Positions 60,864 to 64,000 of a stretch of 64,000 nucleotides of DNA are shown here, piece by piece; position 1 is the first letter of the stretch; every line of letters starts with the position of its first letter. Made by a program: the position numbers and the translations under genes. The notes below the pieces were generated by a model that made no database searches, was not told the DNA's origin, and saw only the letters and a list, made by a program, of their open reading frames with translations. The stretch lies in NCBI RefSeq assembly GCF_036689815.1, contig NZ_JBAHUR010000012.1:56114-120113 (forward strand). The letters are read 5' to 3'. The stretch comes from Magnetovibrio sp. PR-2 (GTDB lineage Bacteria; Pseudomonadota; Alphaproteobacteria; Rhodospirillales; Magnetovibrionaceae).

Positions 60864-63800
60864 ATGAAAATCCGTTTCAACATCGGCATTATTTCGGCGA
60901 TCTTGCTGTTCATTACAGCCATGACGGCGGCTGTGCTGACCAGTGTTTGGGTGGTGAGCTCTGAAACGGCGGAAATGTCGGCAAGCTCAACCTTCAACGG
61001 GGCTTCCGGGCGCGCACGCGAACGGGTGGACCGTCTGTTGAACGAAGTGTTGGTGTTGGCGAATTTAGGTGCCACCCAAGACGACATGACGCGCTTTGCG
61101 GGGGATGGGTTAAACGCTCCGTCTCTGCCGTTGATGTACACAGCACTTTCCGCCAACCCGGAACTCTATTCGCTGTATTATGGATTTGTTGACGGACGCT
61201 TTTTGCAAGTCATTGCGACACATGACGACCGCGATGTGATTGCGGCTCATCAAGCCCCTGAGGGCACCAGCTGGATTGTGCGCGCCATTTTCGGCGCGCG
61301 CGAAAAAGGTGCGCATGTTCAAACGTGGACCTTTTTGGACGCGGGCTTTCGTAAGCTGTCGACACGCCAAGAGCCGTTGCCGAAGTACGACCCACGCGAA
61401 CGTCCTTGGTACAAAGGGGCGATGGTTGGCGGTGAAGCGGCGCATGCGCAGTTGAGCGAACCTTATGTCTTCAGTTCTTTGCAACAACCCGGCATCACCG
61501 CGTCGCGTGTGCTGTCCGGTGGGCATGGCGTGTTTGGTGTTGATCTCACGCTGACCTCATTGACGCAGTTTGTCTCAAAGCTGGAAATATCCGCCAACGG
61601 CGGGCTGGTGGTGTTGGATCCCGCAAGGCGGGCCATTGCGGCGTCCTCTGAATTTGGTTTGTCGGAGCCTTTGACGCCGTTGTACGACTTGGACAGCCAT
61701 CTGGCTCAAGCGCTCAATGCCAACCGGGGGAAGGGTCTGCCGGGCAAGCTTCTGCTGATTGATGAGGGCGGCGAGACCTTGTTGGCGCAACAAATGAATT
61801 GGACCGTCGGCGGGGTAGAGCTGCAAATCTGTGCCGTCGCCCCCATGACGGACTTCACGGATCATATCATCGATATGCAAATGCAAATCGTGTGGTTGTC
61901 CTTGTTGGGGCTCGCAACTTTTGTGTCTGTGGCTTTGTTGGTGTCCAACCGTATGAGCAAAAGCGTAGCCAATTTGGCTGAAGATGCCGAGCGTGTGCGC
62001 CGTTTCGATTTTTCCGGCGCGCCACCCCGGCCGTCAGTCATTTTGGAATTTGACCAGTTGGGCAAAGCGTTCACACGCATGAAAGAAGACTTGGCCTCTC
62101 ACACTCAAGCCTTGGAAGTTGCGGAATCCAAGTTGAACCGTTTGGTCACCCTGGGCGTTGCCATGTCGTCGGAACACAACACCGACAAGCTGGTCGAGAT
62201 GATTTTGCGCGGCGCCAAAGAAATCACCCATGCGGACGGCGGCACCGTCTACATCATGAACGACAACAAGCAGCTCGAATTTAAAATGATGCTGAACGAT
62301 ACACTGGATGTGGCCTTGGGCGGTGAGTCAGGTGATGCCATCACCGTGCCGCCAGTGGAGCTGTTCGATGAGAACGGCAAGCCCAACCGCCACAACGTCG
62401 TCTCTTATACCGTGCACACAGCCAAGACCATAAATATAGCCGATGCCTACCATCACGAAGGCTTTGATTTTTCGGGGACACGAAAATTTGATGAGAACAA
62501 CGACTACCGATCCAAATCATTCTTGACCGTTCCGTTGCGTCCGCGTGGCGGTGAAGTGATCGGGGCTGTGCAGTTGATCAACGCGCTGCCGTCCGGCACC
62601 AAAGATGCGAACGAAGCCATCGCTTTCTCGCCGGAAATGCAGGACATGGCCGAAGCTTTGTCCGCCCAAGCGGCGACGGCGCTCTATAATTTGAGCTTGC
62701 TGGAAGACCAAGAAAAGCTGATGGATTCCTTTATCCAGCTCATGGCCGGCGCCATCGACGCCAAGAGCCCCTATACCGGCGGACACTGTGCGCGTGTGCC
62801 CGAGCTTGCCATCATGTTGGCTGAAAAGGCCTCCGATGTGTCCGAAGGTTCGTTGGGTGAATTCTATTTTGAAAACGACGATCAATGGCGCGAATTCCGC
62901 ATTGGCGCGTGGCTACACGACAGCGGCAAGGTCATCACGCCGGAATACGTGGTGGATAAAGCGACCAAGCTGGAAACCATTTACAACCGAATCCACGAAG
63001 TGCGCACGCGGTTCGAAGTTTTGCTGCGCGACGCGCAGATAGCCAGGCTTGAAGCCATCGCGGGTGGTGCGGATGAGGCTGAAGCCGATCGTGCGTTTGA
63101 ACAGGAAAAAGCTCAGCTCTTGGACGACTTCCACTTCCTCGCCGAAATCAATGTGGGCGGGGAGCACATGGAAGACGATGCGTTGGAGCGCTTGACCCAA
63201 ATCGCGTCGCGCACCTGGATGCGCAACTTTAATGACCGTATTGGCCTGTCCCATGGTGAAATGTTGGTGCTGCCGGACGAAGAGCAATCGTTGCCGGCTG
63301 TCGAAAAACTGCTGAGCGACAAAAAACGTCACATCGTCGCCCGCGACCGCGGCTTGCACGATACATACGAGAACCTGGACTTCAAGGTCGACATCCCCGA
63401 ACACCTCTATAACCGGGGTGAGATGCACAACCTCTCGGTCACGCGCGGCACCTTGACGATAGAAGAGCGCTTTAAGATTACCGAGCACATCATGCAAACC
63501 ATAGCCATGTTGGAGCGCTTACCGTTCCCCAAACACTTGGCGCGCGTCCCTGAATATGCGGGTACCCACCACGAAACTTTGGGCGGCACGGGCTATCCGA
63601 GGAAGCTCACCAAAGACGAGCTTTCGGTGCCGTCGCGCATCATGGCCATCGCCGACATCTTCGAAGCCCTCACGGCGTCCGACCGCCCGTACAAGAAGCC
63701 GAAATCCCTGTCCGAAGCGATCAAAATCCTCAGCTTCTTCAAAAAAGACGGCCACATCGATCCGGACTTGTTCGACCTGTTCCTCACCTCCGGCGTCTAC

Positions 63801-63872
63801 CGCGAGTACGCGGATCGGTTCTTAGGACCTGAGCAACTGGACGATGTGGATGTTGAGGGGTATTTGGGCTAA
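60864..63872 (+). CDS. Cache/HAMP/GAF sensor with HD-GYP-like phosphodiesterase domain
   Basis: A 1002-residue membrane sensor predicted to degrade cyclic di-GMP. Order: membrane helix (about 7-30), periplasmic double-Cache-like region (about 35-325), second helix (about 333-356), HAMP (about 357-410), GAF (about 430-620), HD-GYP (about 640-990). HD-GYP motifs: WLHDSGKVITPEYVVDK, HHETLGGTGYPRKL and IADIFEALTASDRPYKKP. Compared with the typical domain, about 150 residues are inserted between the HD and GYP parts. The metal-binding H and D residues are present, so activity is plausible. Confidence 0.85.
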   Translation: MKIRFNIGIISAILLFITAMTAAVLTSVWVVSSETAEMSASSTFNGASGRARERVDRLLNEVLVLANLGATQDDMTRFAGDGLNAPSLPLMYTALSANPELYSLYYGFVDGRFLQVIATHDDRDVIAAHQAPEGTSWIVRAIFGAREKGAHVQTWTFLDAGFRKLSTRQEPLPKYDPRERPWYKGAMVGGEAAHAQLSEPYVFSSLQQPGITASRVLSGGHGVFGVDLTLTSLTQFVSKLEISANGGLVVLDPARRAIAASSEFGLSEPLTPLYDLDSHLAQALNANRGKGLPGKLLLIDEGGETLLAQQMNWTVGGVELQICAVAPMTDFTDHIIDMQMQIVWLSLLGLATFVSVALLVSNRMSKSVANLAEDAERVRRFDFSGAPPRPSVILEFDQLGKAFTRMKEDLASHTQALEVAESKLNRLVTLGVAMSSEHNTDKLVEMILRGAKEITHADGGTVYIMNDNKQLEFKMMLNDTLDVALGGESGDAITVPPVELFDENGKPNRHNVVSYTVHTAKTINIADAYHHEGFDFSGTRKFDENNDYRSKSFLTVPLRPRGGEVIGAVQLINALPSGTKDANEAIAFSPEMQDMAEALSAQAATALYNLSLLEDQEKLMDSFIQLMAGAIDAKSPYTGGHCARVPELAIMLAEKASDVSEGSLGEFYFENDDQWREFRIGAWLHDSGKVITPEYVVDKATKLETIYNRIHEVRTRFEVLLRDAQIARLEAIAGGADEAEADRAFEQEKAQLLDDFHFLAEINVGGEHMEDDALERLTQIASRTWMRNFNDRIGLSHGEMLVLPDEEQSLPAVEKLLSDKKRHIVARDRGLHDTYENLDFKVDIPEHLYNRGEMHNLSVTRGTLTIEERFKITEHIMQTIAMLERLPFPKHLARVPEYAGTHHETLGGTGYPRKLTKDELSVPSRIMAIADIFEALTASDRPYKKPKSLSEAIKILSFFKKDGHIDPDLFDLFLTSGVYREYADRFLGPEQLDDVDVEGYLG

Positions 63873-63939
63873 CGCCCTTGCCATCACCCCCTGATCAAGT
63901 CCTGCCTCGATGCTGAAGAGTGATGTAAACACACCGTCG

Positions 63940-63959
63940 CTCCCGTGAAAACGGGAGCC
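63940..63959. other. stable GAAA-loop hairpin after the HD-GYP gene
   Basis: GCTCCCGT and ACGGGAGC form a perfect 8-bp stem closed by GAAA, about 70 nt past the stop codon. No T-run follows, so it is either a factor-dependent 3' end or a processed RNA structure. Confidence 0.45.
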
Positions 63960-64000
63960 CAGGGGCGGTGCAGCACAGTCTTCGTGTCGCCCATGGATCC

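Overview
The window is about 64 kb of an alphaproteobacterial chromosome interrupted by one integrated phage. Positions 1-23.6 kb and 60.0-64 kb are GC-richer host DNA with alphaproteobacterial gene content: a SoeABC-type sulfite dehydrogenase, Tat-exported PhoX, c-di-GMP enzymes, and a DUF294/CBS plus exonuclease plus Na+/solute symporter cluster. This suits a marine, possibly sulfur-oxidising member of Rhodospirillales; no 16S gene is present, so the genus is not fixed. Positions 23.6-59.9 kb are AT-rich, densely packed and almost entirely plus-strand, with frequent ATGA or TAATG gene overlaps. This is a complete-looking prophage.

Host left flank: FadR-type and RpiR-type regulators and a TAXI binding protein (0.4-3.3 kb); soeCBA on the minus strand (3.35-8.0 kb); an odd exported protein made almost only of charged residues (8.4-8.7 kb); an exported rubredoxin (8.85-9.1 kb); a haem-motif diguanylate cyclase (9.2-11.1 kb); PhoX and a DUF6134 protein; a DUF805/Coa1 pair; RecQ; then the exonuclease, DUF294, symporter and DUF4212 cluster ending at 23.1 kb. 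Right flank: an L-2-haloacid dehalogenase and a Cache/HAMP/GAF/HD-GYP protein.

Prophage: integrase at attL, then a lysis and small-gene block (M15 endolysin, GTA-type 3TM holin, GIY-YIG nuclease), a replication block (AEP-like primase, SF3/DUF5906 helicase, an AT-tract plus 22-bp iteron origin candidate), and small early-type genes. The rest is a T7-ordered virion block: portal, scaffold, capsid, tail tubes A and B, gp13/14/15/16-like internal proteins, fibre, a large LamG/SPRY-like/DUF7483 tail protein, small membrane proteins, TerS and TerL. No T7-type RNA polymerase, DNA polymerase or recognisable repressor was seen.

The most striking feature is the attachment site. The phage has recombined inside the anticodon loop of the host tRNA-Thr(UGU), leaving its 3' half at 23566-23610 and its 5' half at 59912-59950. 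It carries an intact but different tRNA-Thr(UGU) at 59737-59812, on the same strand and downstream of the stranded host promoter. A reconstructed attP has perfect 9-bp inverted core arms and paired TTGTAAG arm-type repeats on both sides. A second notable pattern is TATAAATA, identical to the T4 late-promoter consensus, placed just downstream of intrinsic terminators and just upstream of virion gene blocks.
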